Shown: positions 21,848-34,600 of the stretch, in pieces
Layout of the letters: each line of letters starts with the position of its first letter
How positions within the stretch are numbered: position 1 is the first letter of the stretch
Assembly (NCBI RefSeq): GCF_964204645.1
Contig: NC_134032.1
Span: 2,320,916-2,384,915 of the forward strand
Origin: Tubulanus polymorphus
Taxonomy: Eukaryota; Nemertea; Palaeonemertea; Tubulaniformes; Tubulanidae
DNA length: 64,000 nucleotides
Direction of reading: 5' to 3'
Made by a program: the position numbers and the translations under genes
Notes under the pieces: model-generated
Databases searched by the model: none
What the model was told of the DNA's origin: nothing
The model's input: only the letters and a program-made list of their open reading frames with translations

Positions 21848-24800
21848 GTGAAATACCAACTGCGCACCCCTCGACGGAGAAACCCATCCTCATCGGAGCT
21901 GCACCGTCGATGTCATACAACTACACTTCGGATACCCCTGAGGACCATACTCTCATCTGGAAAATTTGCGTCTCGAAATGTGCTTCCTTTCTATCTAGTC
22001 AACACGCGGGATCATCAACTAAGAGAACTTCTACATCATTACCCGAAAAAAATAACTAAAATAAACGATCGGACTATTTACACGTAGAAAACGACCAAAA
22101 AAATAAAAAAATGGACGAAATGATCTTCAACCTTGTAATTGACGGACGCCGGGCGCCGAAGGCACCCGGAGGATGTCCCTTTGGTAAACGTGTAGACTAG
22201 CTGACAAAGTCAGAAAAAAATGACGTCACTTGACGTCCGGTTTGAAGAGCTCAGACCACTATTCCAAAATCTTCTATATCCTATAGTAAAAACAAGAAAT
22301 TCAAGAGTTTAGTTCATATATAAGCGCGTAAATTCAGGGGAAATCCTGCTTATGGCTCATAGGCCAGCATCTTAGCTACGCATTGAAGTGGTTTTCGCCC
22401 CACATACCCAACCTAACTTTTGAAATAATCAAACCTTTAGAAAGGAGGGGTATCCCGGTACAGGTATGCCAGTACATCCGAGCCAAATATCTAAGGGAAT
22501 CCCCCACCGTGTTTGGTACCCTTACTCCAAGCAAAAAAAGTCCAGGGAATCCCTTACCTATTTCATCATCAATCTGTCTCTCAGGATCAATGGATTTCAT
22601 ACATATAACCGAAATTCGTTACCTATTCCATTTGCAGAAATTATGGCAACATTTATGGGGGACCTCTTCTTCACTCTAGGTACTATTTTTGGGGTCCGGC
22701 CCTACGCATTTTCGAGCTACTAACCTACTAATAATTGTGGTCTGATGCCTGAAGTTCATGGGGAAATCGGAAGTAGAATTACGTCACGCTAAAATCCGGC
22801 AGCCCATTAACTAAATAAAATAAGCCAATTTATGGATCGGGTTATTTCAGAATTTATTTATTTCATGAAATTTCGAACAAGATTGGGTCGATGAATAGTT
22901 TAACAATGAACCGCGTTGATCGAACGAGTTCGAAAATAGCTGAAATCCCCTTAGCAACGGGAGTGAATTCATAATAAACAAACCACGCGCCGGCCGCGGC
23001 CCGGTGCCACGCGGTTCGGCGCGCAGGTTCGAATTCCGGAGAATTACGCTCTCGCGCGCGCAGCTGTCATTCCCAGCGGCAGCACTGAAATACACTTTTT
23101 TAATCAAAAGTAACGACCCTAAAAACTGCGGTGAGAGTCGCGTTAGAGTCTTAAAATTTCTCGGCCAGCGCGGCGGCGGATCGGCACGGAAGGCGTAGTC
23201 TCGCTCTCGAGCAGCAGCGACATCGCGGTCGGCAAAAACATTAGTCTCCGCCCCTTCTTCAGCAAATAAGGAATTCGGAATCGCTGGCCACGTGCACTGC
23301 TTATTTTGAACCGTATTCCCGGCGGATTAGAAAGAAATGTATATTTTTCGCAAGAGAAATCAATTTTTGTACAGACATTCGCATTACCTGCTAATTCGAG
23401 TTTTTTCTAGCAGAAAATAATTTTCCGATTTGTGCGTTTCAACGCGTATTCGATTTTTTTTCTTTTTGAAGGTAATTAAGAAATGCGTTGTAATCTTCTC
23501 ATCTTCCTTTTATTTCCAAATGGAGCTAATTTCTAAATTAACTACCAGGTCAAAATTCTTCAATATTGCAAAAACCCCTCTCAGTTTCCACCATAGAAAT
23601 GTCATTGGTTACATTATGGTTTCACAAGGAGTTTTAAACCATTAAAAAATGACACTTTATCTAAACCGAAAGAATAATCTTTTTAGCAGACAGTGGTACC
23701 GAGACCTGATTTATAAGAAATTTTTCAAGTTTTTTTTCTCGCAAAAATTAAAATATTAAATTTCATTTGATCTTATAATATAAGATTAAAGAATTATGAA
23801 GTTTGATTCATTTCTGAAATTTGGGCTTATAATATATCAAGCCCAAATTTCAGAAATGAATCAAAACTTACAGTTACAGAGTTACAGTTTCATCTTCTTT
23901 CTTCCCACCCCTTAACTCGAGCATTAATTTTAAATTTTCCAAGTTTTGACTAAGAATTGATTTAATTTCTTCATTAATTCATTGCTTTGGGTTCAACTAC
24001 AGTACAATTTCAATATGAAATATTGGAGTTGATTCTCTTTCCAGTTTCATTAACAACATTTTAGTGTGCTCCTTGTCACTGACAATATTTTGAGTGTTTT
24101 CGACTTCGTTGCCCCGTACTTGAGGTTGTTTTCCCCCATCGCTATCATTTCTTACTATGAAAAATTGAATCAAGCTGTGACGAGGCGTCCGTCACTTAGA
24201 TTTCATCTATTACATATTATCATATTATGTAGTACAGCTTATTTTTTGCGACAGCGCCACGGCGCTGGAGCATATTAACCATCTGGTGTCTTCCAATACC
24301 ACCACCCAGTGGGCTCAAATTCAAGTTCAAATATACTTTATTGATACTCATCAAATATACTTAATTGTTACTTTATTCAATACTTTATTGTTCCCAGTAC
24401 TGCAAATACATCAGATTTCTGCAATTAAGTAGAAAGAACACAAATAAAATTAAGAATCTTTTAGTATTCAGAAAACAACGTACAAGTTATTTTTCAATTT
24501 TAATTAGCAATGAGATATTTTTTTTGCGACGCTCACGCATTCCCTTTCTGGAAGGCAGATCGGCTCTTCCCTGAAAAATTAATTGCTGAATCGACGTCCC
24601 GCTAATGATGAAAACTATCTTTAGATCCCCTGATTTCAAAATTCAAAAATATAGATTTATATGAACCTTAGGTCTACCTTGTAATTAACAAATTATTCGA
24701 AAGCAAAGATCTTGCATTCGAGTTAATTCATTTTAAGCAGTTTCTTTATTTCAAGCCCCGGATTGATTGTCTAAATCTCTTTGCTCTTCTCATGACTTGT

Positions 24801-25396
24801 ATTCAATTAAATTTTCTATTCTCATTCTACAATTTGTACGTGAATACTATCAACGGTAGCATTTCTTTCTTTTCATTTCGTTTTTCATAATGATTTTGTA
24901 ATATTTAAATCTTCATTTTATCGTGACGGGTGTTTCCGCTTTTAAACTGTTAGTTTATTACTTCCGATTTTTTAATCTTCATTAATTTATTCATTCTTTA
25001 TTACTTCTCTCTCCAAAATCGGAATAATTGTATCCTTAGACGCTTTTGATCTTGATTTTTAATGACTTTGCAAAACCACCTGTTGCAGTATATTTCCTTT
25101 TAGAAATATACCTTGTCTCCCTCTCTTATGCTGCAACCACCATGACACGTAGACACAAATATATCAGTTGATAATAATATCAAGACAGCGTTTCTTGTGT
25201 TCATCATAACCTAGAGGAAACCATCACATGATCCATATATCTAACGTACGTACATACACACCGCAGTGCATGGCATTCACGTATAACCGCGCGTTGCACT
25301 ACTGCGCTCTCCTAGCGCGTACTATAAGTACTGTCATACGCTGTCTGTTCGTTTAAGACGTTTTTAATTGAAATAAGCTTCATTAGGAACGCATTT
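21848..25396. other. Gene-poor stretch with a CpG-dense island
   Basis: I see no supported gene. 22980-23240 is rich in CpG (for example cgcgccggccgcggcccggt) compared with the AT-rich surroundings and may mark a promoter or a repeat. A short hairpin lies at 23801-23867. Small open frames (21845-22087, 22383-22679, 23430-23645, 24066-24278) lack recognisable motifs. Confidence 0.4.
23801..23867. repeat. Near-perfect hairpin, arms about 28 bp
   Basis: GTTTGATTCATTTCTGAAAT + TTGGGCTT (23801-23828) pairs with its reverse complement at 23839-23867, with a 10-bp AT loop and one base of length difference. A smaller palindrome, cttataatataag, lies just upstream at about 23771. Confidence 0.9.
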
Positions 25397-25600
25397 GGTA
25401 AAAGTGCAGATCCGCACCTCTCGTGATTGACGCAATCTGCTGAATGACAGAATACAGGCTAAAATCTTTCTAGTGAAGATTTAAAATTAACCAATGGCAA
25501 TGTACTGAATTGCTGATGATATTTTGAATCTGAAACAATGATATTTAATGTAATTGATTGAACCGTTTAACGCGGAGAGGTGCGGATCTGCACTTTTACC
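25397..25600. mobile_element. Short inverted-repeat element (MITE-like, 204 bp)
   Basis: GGTAAAAGTGCAGATCCGCA + CCTCTCG at the left pairs with CGAGAGGTGCGG-type sequence ending CTGCACTTTTACC at the right, giving terminal repeats of about 27 bp. The interior is AT-rich and non-coding. Confidence 0.85.
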
Positions 25601-26261
25601 ACGCTTTTTGTCGTGGATAATCATTTGAACTATTTCTGTGGCAACTATAAATAAGTGTGCTCCTCTTTTAATTTCGTAAGATGCTTCGTCGATGGATACT
25701 TAGATTAATATTTTAAGGTAACCTGGTTGGTATAAGCCCATCCGATTATAAAAAGCTTACCACCAACGATTAGGTAACTAACTAACAGACACAGGGACCT
25801 CATTCGGTGTCAATAACCACTTTCACTAGGCCGTACTAGCTGCGTGCACATGGTGCAGGCGATAGTTTCACAGATTTAGTTGAGCTGTTACAATTCCTTT
25901 TTATCCTCTTTTCTACATCTTCAGCAGGTTACCACCAGCTGACTCAACCAGTTTCGCCATATTTTCCCACGGCACCTCGTTTCAGAGGTGTGAAAATGAT
26001 AATCTGTTAATCCATTAAACAAGTGCTGAAAACTGCTGAAAACTTTTTGCTTACTAGAGTAATTGTAGGTTTAGCTCCCCTTTTCAACCACCCTCCCCCA
26101 ACCTCTCAGTCAGTCTCCCTGTTAATGTGTTTCTCTAATGACTGTTTCAATTATATATTATAGGTTATCCTCTCCGGACTGCCGTGTAAACTTCCTCATT
26201 AATACTGGACGTGGACTTCAACCGAAATTCATCAGTTTTACTTCTTCAGTCCACTTCTTCT
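25601..26261. other. No gene seen
   Basis: This is AT-rich sequence without repeats that I recognise and without a supported coding frame. Confidence 0.4.
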
Positions 26262-26400
26262 GGACTACTAGTGAACTAACCGGACTATATGTTAACTAAC
26301 CGGACTACTAGTGAACAGACCGGACTATTAGTGACCTAACTGGACTATAAGTGAATTTACCGGATGTGAACTAACTGGACTATATTAGTTCACTAACTAG
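26262..26400. repeat. About 22-bp degenerate minisatellite
   Basis: Five to six copies of 'ctagtgaactaaccggacta' with small changes. Confidence 0.8.
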
Positions 26401-26654
26401 ATAGTGAATTGGTACTCGTGAAAAAACGATCAGTGGTGGACTCCTGAAGGCCAGACAAAGATCAGTCGAACTTTCTATATGGCAGTGCCACGTTGTGGTG
26501 CCAATGTTGGTTGTTTTACATGTCAGTAAATATGTTGTAACATACCCATCTCAAACTATGGCTGTACTGTGATAGCCTTGTCTTACTGTCATTTAGCTGT
26601 ATTTGTTGTCTGAGAATAAAACGGCTTTCATATTCATTATTCATGTTAAATTTT

Positions 26655-26825
26655 TCATTTGTTTGGTTAAATGCCAGTAAATCGCCCCTTAGCCCGACCC
26701 TGCCAGTAAACAACCCCATAGCCCGACCCTGCCAGTCAATCGCCCCATAGCCCGATCCTGCCAGTAAATCGTCCCATACCTCATCCTGACAGTAAATCGC
26801 CGCATAGCTCACCCTCGCAGGTACA
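26655..26825. repeat. About 33-bp minisatellite
   Basis: About five units of 'ccagtaaatcgccccatagc' + 'ccgaccctg'. The minus-strand frame across it (26516-26836) is a repeat reading, not a gene. Confidence 0.88.
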
Positions 26826-27149
26826 TCGTCGTCCAAAACAGTTCGGTTCTACCAGTCGTACCCTCGGTTTTTGTTGTTAGTAGCCGTCATATTGGCTCCC
26901 TCCCCGAAAAACATACTATTTTTTCTGACTTATTAATGTAATTTTTCTGACTTCATAAAACGTACAAGTTTCCGATCCATACATTGCTACAGCTCCGGAC
27001 AAATATTTACCACATGCAGTTTGTCTGAATTTGGCGTGCACATTTTTATTACCGATCATCCGCCGCCCTAGCAATGAGGCTTGTGTGAGGTTGAAAATAT
27101 TAATATTTTTGCAACAGAAAATAAGTCGGAACAAATTGTTAGATGGAAA

Positions 27150-27441
27150 AGGCCAAGCGCCCCAGCTGCTTGACGTTTATTTGAAAAATTATACCAAAAC
27201 ACGTGACAACCTAATTTGCTGTCACGTACAAAATTGCAATATCATCAATCTAACAAAGAAATACAAAGTCATACAAAACTAACTAGGTCAACCGCCCCAG
27301 CTGGATTGACCTAGTTTCTGATTTAAACAATTATCGGAAAAAATACTACGCGGTCAAACGCCCCTGCTGTTTGACCTATTTATGAATACAAGTAACTACA
27401 CCACTATTACTAAGAAGTCAAACGCCCCAGCTGTTTGACCT
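27150..27441. repeat. Four spaced palindromic units, GTCAAACGCCCCAGCTGTTTGAC type
   Basis: Units near 27150, 27286, 27354 and 27417 share arms GTCAAAC/GTTTGAC around a GCCCCAGCT-like loop. The arms co-vary: the second unit reads GTCAACC...GGATTGAC and the first GCCAAGC...GCTTGAC. The intervals are AT-rich and unrelated in sequence. It resembles a spaced hairpin array but is not a CRISPR in this eukaryotic context. Confidence 0.8.
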
Positions 27442-29021
27442 AGTTCGGAGTAAAAAGTCCTCGATTAATCGTAAGTGGGCTGTAAAAATGGGCTAGAAAA
27501 GATTAATCGTAAGAGGGCCAACAAATGCCGTAGGCGCAGGTAGGGGATGGAGGGTGGTAAAATGTTAAACTTTACGCCTGAGTTCCGGAACTGAAAGGAC
27601 GTGTTTACTTCGCGTTGATTGGCTGGTTGGCTAATAGCCCGAGGGCGGCGCCACCGGCTGGTGCTGTTGCCCGCCGGGAGAAGAACTTCATTTTCTGTCT
27701 GATGGGCAACTGGTCATTCGCACATCATTTGTTTTAGAGACACTGAATACACTTTTTCCTTAGACTTTTTAAACTTCCTGCAACGAAGCGACGGGCTTTA
27801 AGTCGAAAAGCGACTCGACGCCTACCAACGTAATTCGCCGGATTATCGTCGATTAGCGGTACTACATAACCCCAGCGTATTCAAACTTCGAAGCATTTTC
27901 AAACTTCAAAAGGAAAGATGCCATTGATCGCAATTCAAGAATGGCCAGTGACCTACCTGCGTTACCTTTTGAAATCATTCGCCGAAGCTTTTATTATCGG
28001 TGATGCAACCAATCACCGGCTACGAATTTGAAAGGGGTCAGTTAAAAACTAGTGGGTGCTCCTACAAGTCGTCAATACACTTGGGAATTCTACACAGTGT
28101 TGAAGTCTCTGTCGCTGGATATTGCACAGATAGGACACGTATTGGAAAAAGAGAATTTTCATTAGATTGTAACAAACGCAGCTGAGCTGATATGAACTAT
28201 TTGTTGTAAATACAACTGGATTTTGGCAACAGGACACGGAATTAAAAATGACTTCAAAATTGACTCATGAATAAAAGAAGGATTAAATTGACCTCAGCCT
28301 CCATCGCGTTACAAGGTTGCTGTAAGGTAGGTGGAGCATTTATTTAACATTAGCGGTCGAAATTATGTTTTATAGGTTTAGATTTAGAAAAAAATAGTTG
28401 CGCTTTAGGTTAGGGTTAAGGTTAGGTTTTAATTAACAGGTACCTGTACCCAGTGTTACAGCTTCATGGAAGAACAGACACGCCTACTGATGAAAAACAA
28501 GAGCGGTCCGAATTGAATAAGGTAGGACATATTTCAGCGTGGACTTGTCAACTAGAGTTGATACGTCCATGATTTCAGTGAGAAGAAAAAGACCCCCGGG
28601 CCACAGAAGATCGAACCCGAAGTTGAATGATGATGACAGAGTGGCTTGAAAAATTCAGGTGCGACTTGTATGACATGTCTAATAATTCTCGTAGATAAAT
28701 AGAATTAATAGAACTTAGTAATAGCTAGTTATGACCCCCAATTAAAACATAATTTCAGCCGTTAATTCTTAGGTATTTTGAATATATTTCACAATCATCC
28801 ACCACCAAACCCCACCCCTTAAAACGAAGCTTCGACAATTTTTGTGGGTTAAGCGTGACTTTGGTAGCATGATGAATTGACGATTTGGACTTGACAACTT
28901 TTTACAAAATACAAGCTACAAAAACGTTAACGCATGTAGAACTAGGGAAAGATATAAAACCACGTGACTCTAAACGGGTCAATTATTGCGCGATTTGTTG
29001 AGATTCTTGTCGCTAACTCTG
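27442..29021. other. No gene seen
   Basis: This is a mixed-composition region with only short frames (28000-28185, 28049-28237) that overlap on opposite strands and lack motifs. A short 'ggttagggttaaggttagg' stretch at about 28406-28426 resembles telomeric repeats but is too short to mean much. Confidence 0.4.
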
Positions 29022-29160
29022 TTGAGCCATTTTATTTCGAAGTCTCAACTGGCGCCATTTTATTTCGAAGTCTCATCTCGCGCCATTTTATATAAAGTCT
29101 CATCTCGTGCCATTTTATTTTGAAGTCTTATCTCGCGCCATTTTAGAAGTCTTTTCACGC
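29022..29160. repeat. About 30-bp minisatellite ('gaagtctcatctcgcgccat')
   Basis: Four units of 'ccattttatttcgaagtctc' + 'atctcgcg' lie here. AT-rich repeats of 'tattgtaatatgtattctaa' type follow at 29250-29380. Confidence 0.85.
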
Positions 29161-29711
29161 ATCCCAGATGACTCCCAGCATCACTCAAGGGTTGCATTTG
29201 ATGTTGAATTTTGGGAATTTATTTTAATTTGATGCATTTTATTTTGTTGTTGTAATATGTAATATGTATTGTAATATGTATTCTAATATGTATTGTATTA
29301 TTGTATCATGTATTGAAATATATATTGTTATATGTATTGTATTATTGTATCATGTGTTTTAATATGTATTGTATTATCTTGTATTTGTATAATTACCCTG
29401 CTCACTCAGATCTCTCTAATTAGAATCAGTTTACCTATAAATATTGTTGTTTGTACGTTGACTATATTCACTTAGATGTCAGCCTCTATAGTAGTGAAAG
29501 CTTGTGCGTCAAATAAACTAGTCACACCTATATTGTACTACTCGTCTTGTTACATTTATTCTAAACCCGGTTTACACCCCAGGCTCCGCTACGAATTCCT
29601 GATTCGGACCCGCTGTCACTGTCGCTGCCATCGTGGACACAGAGGAAAACTGGCTGGTTTCGAACCCGTGAAAGCAGCAGGCCCATTTCTCTTGGACATT
29701 GAGCAAAACTT

Positions 29712-29894
29712 GGTCGGTTGCACAGTCACGGCTTAGACTAAAGACCAGTCTTAGACCAACTTAGTTCTATAGCCAATCTAACAACTTAAGACCAGTCTAA
29801 ACTCATTCTAGTTCTATAGCCAATCTGACAACTTAAAACCAGTCTTATAGATTTAAGACCACTTTTGGTCTAAGTCACGACTGTGCAACTGGCC
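29712..29894. repeat. Short member of the 'gtcttaagttgttagattgg' inverted-end family
   Basis: The ends GGTCGGTTGCACAGTCACGG and GTCACGACTGTGCAACTGGC are inverted. The interior holds about three reverse-strand units of the 46-bp repeat seen at 15369-16081. Confidence 0.85.
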
Positions 29895-30195
29895 CGGCTG
29901 AGAAGTTAACATTCGATTTTTAGCCTTCTTTGACGAAGAGAACTTCAGTGGGACAATACTCAGAACCTGTTTTGGAATTTTCTGCGAAAGCTTCATTTTT
30001 CTAGAGGGAAATCAATCAATTTCATCATTTTCGGTAAATACGACGAGAAATTTTGCCGAAATTGAGAGTATTGAAACAAGCTACACGGCTGTCTAGAATC
30101 AGTTAGTTCGGGTTGAAAAATTCGCAGAAAATTCCAAAACATTATATTTCTACATCACGAGGAGACTGATATTGACCGGTGACCACGTACGCTGA

Positions 30196-30485
30196 AGGAT
30201 TCGATTGAACCCACTACGCTAAAGCTGTTCCAAGCGAGTTCGGGGAGCGATACCGGACCCTGGCAAGCGAGGATGGGCGTACTTCGGTTATCGGAGTTAG
30301 TCGACTATAATTGTCGATCTAAGTGAAACCGAATGTAAGCTTAGTCGGAACTATATTCAGGAACGAAATTAACCGCTTTCGGTTATTAGTTCCGCCCTGA
30401 ACACTCATCCTCGCTTGCCAGGGGTCCGGTATCACTCCGGAACTCGCTTCCAGGGAACAGCTTAAGCGTAGTGAGTTCGAATCCC
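30196..30485. mobile_element. Inverted-repeat element with tRNA-like B-box ends
   Basis: GGATTCGATTGAACCCACTA + CGCTAAAGCTGTTCC at the left pairs with GGAACAGCTTAAGCGTAGTG + AGTTCGAATCC at the right. Pairing continues inwards through 'ggcaagcgaggatg' and 'catcctcgcttgcc', so each arm is about 85-100 bp. Both ends contain a GTTCGAATCC-like B box, suggesting a tRNA-derived origin for the arms. Confidence 0.8.
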
Positions 30486-31661
30486 TAGACAAGCCGTGCC
30501 GAAGATGTTAACATTTTGAGCACCCCATTAATTTGTTGGCAATCCAAAAAATGAGAACAATATATCAAAAGTTTTTCAACTATATGGTGCTGGGGGTAGG
30601 GGCTTAAAACTTATACTTCATTGCCCATTCAAACATGTCTCGATTCAAAAGTTGTGCGAACATACCGGGAATAAAACAGCGGGTTCGTGTTTGTAATTGG
30701 AAATCGATAGGATATATCATAGTTGGTTGTTATGTCAAATTCTAATGGGTTTTTCTTTAGACCAAACATATAATTGGCAACTTTCAGCGTAAACGTTCTC
30801 CAATGTAATTCAGTTCTGTGGATACATCGTAGGCTGTATTTACATTTATTCATTTTTGGAAAAAAAAGATCCACCAGTTGATGACTGGTGAGTGGGTAGC
30901 TCGGGTCTGGGCAAAAATCTATTTCAAACAAGAATGAAATTTACCATTAAGTTACTTATAAACAACACTGATTGAAAAACGCCCTAAATCTCTTGACCTA
31001 TTTATTATCTTAACGTTACTCGTACGTACGGTCAAAGTGAGGAATCCAAAACGAAAGTGTTTGCGAAATAAAAATAAAAGATTAATTTTTTTCTTAAAGC
31101 AAAATTCCGCATTCGATTGACATCTTAAAGAGGAAACGAAATATTCGCTATCTTCTATTAGATATAAAGCAAAGATTTGGCTAAATGTTTCAAACGTGAC
31201 GGCTTAGAATTTTAACAACTCTAATGATGCGCTGATTATTTACGAGGTCAATTCATCTTTTATTTTCATGAACCTGAATGAGCAGGAAAAATAAAAAAAT
31301 AACAGGTTCAACATCCCACGGTAATTTTGGGCAGTTTGATATTCGCACCACATTCTTATCCAATTCATAAGAATTTTTCGGTTCCATCATTTCCACGTGT
31401 CGTGAATACCCACGCCCGATTATATTTCAGAAATATTCTGATAACTTCGTTCGCTCAGGTTTTTAAGAAATCAATTTCATGTTTAAAATTCCAATATTTT
31501 CAATAGTTTTCAGACGCATCTTGCAGAGAGGGCATGATTTTGGGTGAAATGTGCGAACTTTAATTGATCGAACGAATAATTTAAAAAAAAACTATTCCTG
31601 AGCTTAGATAGGACAACCCGATAATATTTGCCGAATCAAAACGTTTAGGCTGTTTAAAACA
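30486..31661. other. Intergenic, no gene seen
   Basis: This is AT-rich DNA downstream of the minus-strand receptor gene. The minus-strand frame 30629-30931 shows no motifs and no splice-linked partners. Confidence 0.4.
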
Positions 31662-31667
31662 TTTATT
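31662..31667 (-). terminator. Candidate polyadenylation hexamer overlapping the stop codon
   Basis: On the minus strand the gene ends CGT-TAA-TAAATG. AATAAA occupies 31667-31662 and shares two bases with the TAA stop (31668-31666). Whether this hexamer is used is unknown. Confidence 0.35.
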
Positions 31668-34600
31668 AACGTAAGCGTTTAGTTTTTGCTCGTATGGATT
31701 TCATATCGATAGTCAGTATTGTGTAAAGTAGGGGATTGAGGGACGAGTTGATCGGTAGGAAAAGAACCGCCAGCCAAGCCGCCACCTGATTCGGTATTTC
31801 TACCCGTAATACCGCGCAAAACTGAACGATAATTAACGGCATCCAGCAAAATAAATTACAAAGATTTATCACCAAACTTCTACGTGCTAAAATCAGTTCG
31901 GTAGGGTCAATTCTACCCGATCCAGACCTGCTTCCAGAGACGAGTCTGTACATTTGCGCATAAGTCGTCATTATCGTAGCGAGTATGAAGGTGTTGAATA
32001 CGGCAAAAATTGCGAAGGAATATTGCCAGGCGTTGACGTCAATTGATATTAAATTCATAGGTAAACAAACTCCAGTTTTTCCGTAGAATTTAATACCGAA
32101 ATAAGATAATTCTGACAACGGCAATATGGAGATTGTACTTATAGTAACCCAACACACGCCACAAATAATGGACACGTATCTCGGTGATGTAATCGGGCTT
32201 CCAGAAAATGGATTAACGATATTTGAAAATCTATGACGTGTTAGAAAGAATAGAAACGTCAACGAGCCTTCGCAAGAAATAGTGACCGTAACTCCAGCGA
32301 AACTGCACAATGAACTGTCCGTCCAAGTTTCAGAATTCAGGAAATAAACTCCTTTAAAAACGTAATCCGCGCCCGCGATCGAAAACAAATAAATCGACAT
32401 GAGAAAATCACAAGCTGCGATATTAATAATTAGGATGTCGGAAGATGTGTTGCGCTTTTCGGAGGATGAAAGTCGAATTGATCGAAGACGAAATAAAATG
32501 ACAATTGTGTTCGCGAAGAAACTGAACGCGGCGATGACCCAGATGATAGCTCTGAGGACTGTGTTACCCATCAGATCAGAACAAGAGGAAAACTGATCAG
32601 CTTTAGGAAGGCACCGGTCGACATTCGGAGCCATGCAGCAAAATTTGTAAGCGTCAGACGATAGAGATACTAGCGATGTCAGATTGATGAAAACTTCTCT
32701 TTCTGTGGAAATGAATTGAGAATTGTTGGTTAAATCGAGAATTCTAAGTTTATTTAATCCTGAAAAAGCATATCGTGAAATATGATGGATTCTGTTGCTG
32801 CTGATATTCAACGACTGTAATGTAGATAATCCTCTAAACACATTTCTACCAAGCAGCAATAGCGAAAGCCCTTGAAGGTTCAGAATTTGTAATGACATTA
32901 AATCTCGAAAGGTATTGTCGTCTAAATGGCGTAGTGGATTTGCAGTTATCAATAACTCTTTTAAATTATACAAACCGATGAATGTGTTTGTGGATAATGA
33001 CGTTATGTTGTTGTATGTAAGATCTAATGTATGTAAATTATGCAGGTTTGTGAACGAGTTCGGTAAAATATGAGACAATTCGTTGGAAGAGATGTTGAGC
33101 ATTCGAAGATAAACGAATGAAGAAAACGTCGATTCATTGAATCGAAATTCGTTTTTTGACAGAATTAAAACTCGAGTTGATTCCGAGAAAAGACCAGTAA
33201 TATTTGTTAAACCGGCATTCGCGCAATCAATCAAATGACCTTGGCATCTACAGCCCATCTGACACGTGACGTTACAGAAAGCCTCGTCATCAATTGTGAA
33301 TTTACAATTTACGACACCATCACAAACTTCAGATTGTGGAATACATCGATTTTCGTGGCCACATTTAAACATTCCTGGACACGAAAATGTCTCACAGTTT
33401 TGTTCATCTTCTGAATTAGGACAATCTGATTGACCATCACACACCTGTCTGATCGGTATACAGTACGATGCTGGACATTTTACAGTATCAGCTGGGCATT
33501 CAAATTCTTCACATCTCAATACGTGCTCAAAATTTCTACAAACTGGGAAACCATTCGTCATTCTTTCTAGAATACATCTGTGACGTCTTGAATAGCAGTG
33601 AGGAGAATTGAAAGAACATCTTTGTTCATCTGATTCCGTACAGAGATTTGTGAAGTTAGTCGTGCAGTAGTTTTCATTATTGCACTGAACAGTAGGATTC
33701 ACTGTAATACTAGTTGTTGTTACTAATTCATCTTCTTCGAGGCTTCCACTACAATCCACGACACCATCCTGGTACAACTGAGAACTGATACAGTCTCCAC
33801 TGTTACACTGGAACCCCTGACACAATTCAGTAGTGCATCCCATTTCATCTGATCCGTCTTTACAATCAGTGACTCCATCACATCTGTTAGCCATACTGAT
33901 ACATTGACCACTTTTACAGCTAAATCGTTCAGACAAACACGGGGGATGAAAACAAGATTCCTCATCCGAACCATCCACACAATCTTGTACGAAATCACAA
34001 AAACCACTTATTGATATCACCTGACCATCATCGCATTGAAACTGACTGTGTAGATTTATATCCGTACAATCGATTTCATCTTCACCGTGTTGACAGTCGT
34101 GTCTGGTATCACATACGCGATGGTTGCTGATACATCTTTGATCGTTACATTTAAACTGCCGCGATTTACAACCGCTTATAGAAGCTGACTCGTCATCAGT
34201 TACATTGAACGAACACAAAACAGAATGCGCTGTATCTGTCGCATTATCAAAATATTTCATCATCCATTTAACTGATTGAATATAAGTTATTTCATCTCTA
34301 GTGATTATTGGGTTTATAACTTGCAGTCTGTCATTAGACGTTATCGTTAGTACAGAGCCATATTGATGTTGATATTGAAATGCTGTTATCAAATTTAAGA
34401 TATCTTTTTCAGTATTACTGTTAATACTACCTACTTCGGCCCGGACGCCATTACACATCTCTGTCGCAGTTTTTATATCAAGACCTCGATGTTTGTTCCA
34501 TTGCGTCAGTATTTGATAGCATTGTCTGCCTATGCTTACCAAACCAATCGTACAGCTCGATTCATTGAAATCAATATCTTGAAATGTATTTTCCAGTATT

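Noticed and set aside
22383..22723. Overlapping frames of 74-98 codons on both strands
   Set aside because: They overlap one another on three frames without motifs, signal peptides or splice partners.
27150..27441. CRISPR array
   Set aside because: The units are palindromic and spaced, but they vary in sequence, spacing is irregular, there are no cas genes and the DNA is eukaryotic.
28398..28430. Telomere-like ggttagggttaaggttagg
   Set aside because: Only about three degenerate units; chance or a short relic, with no sign of a chromosome end.
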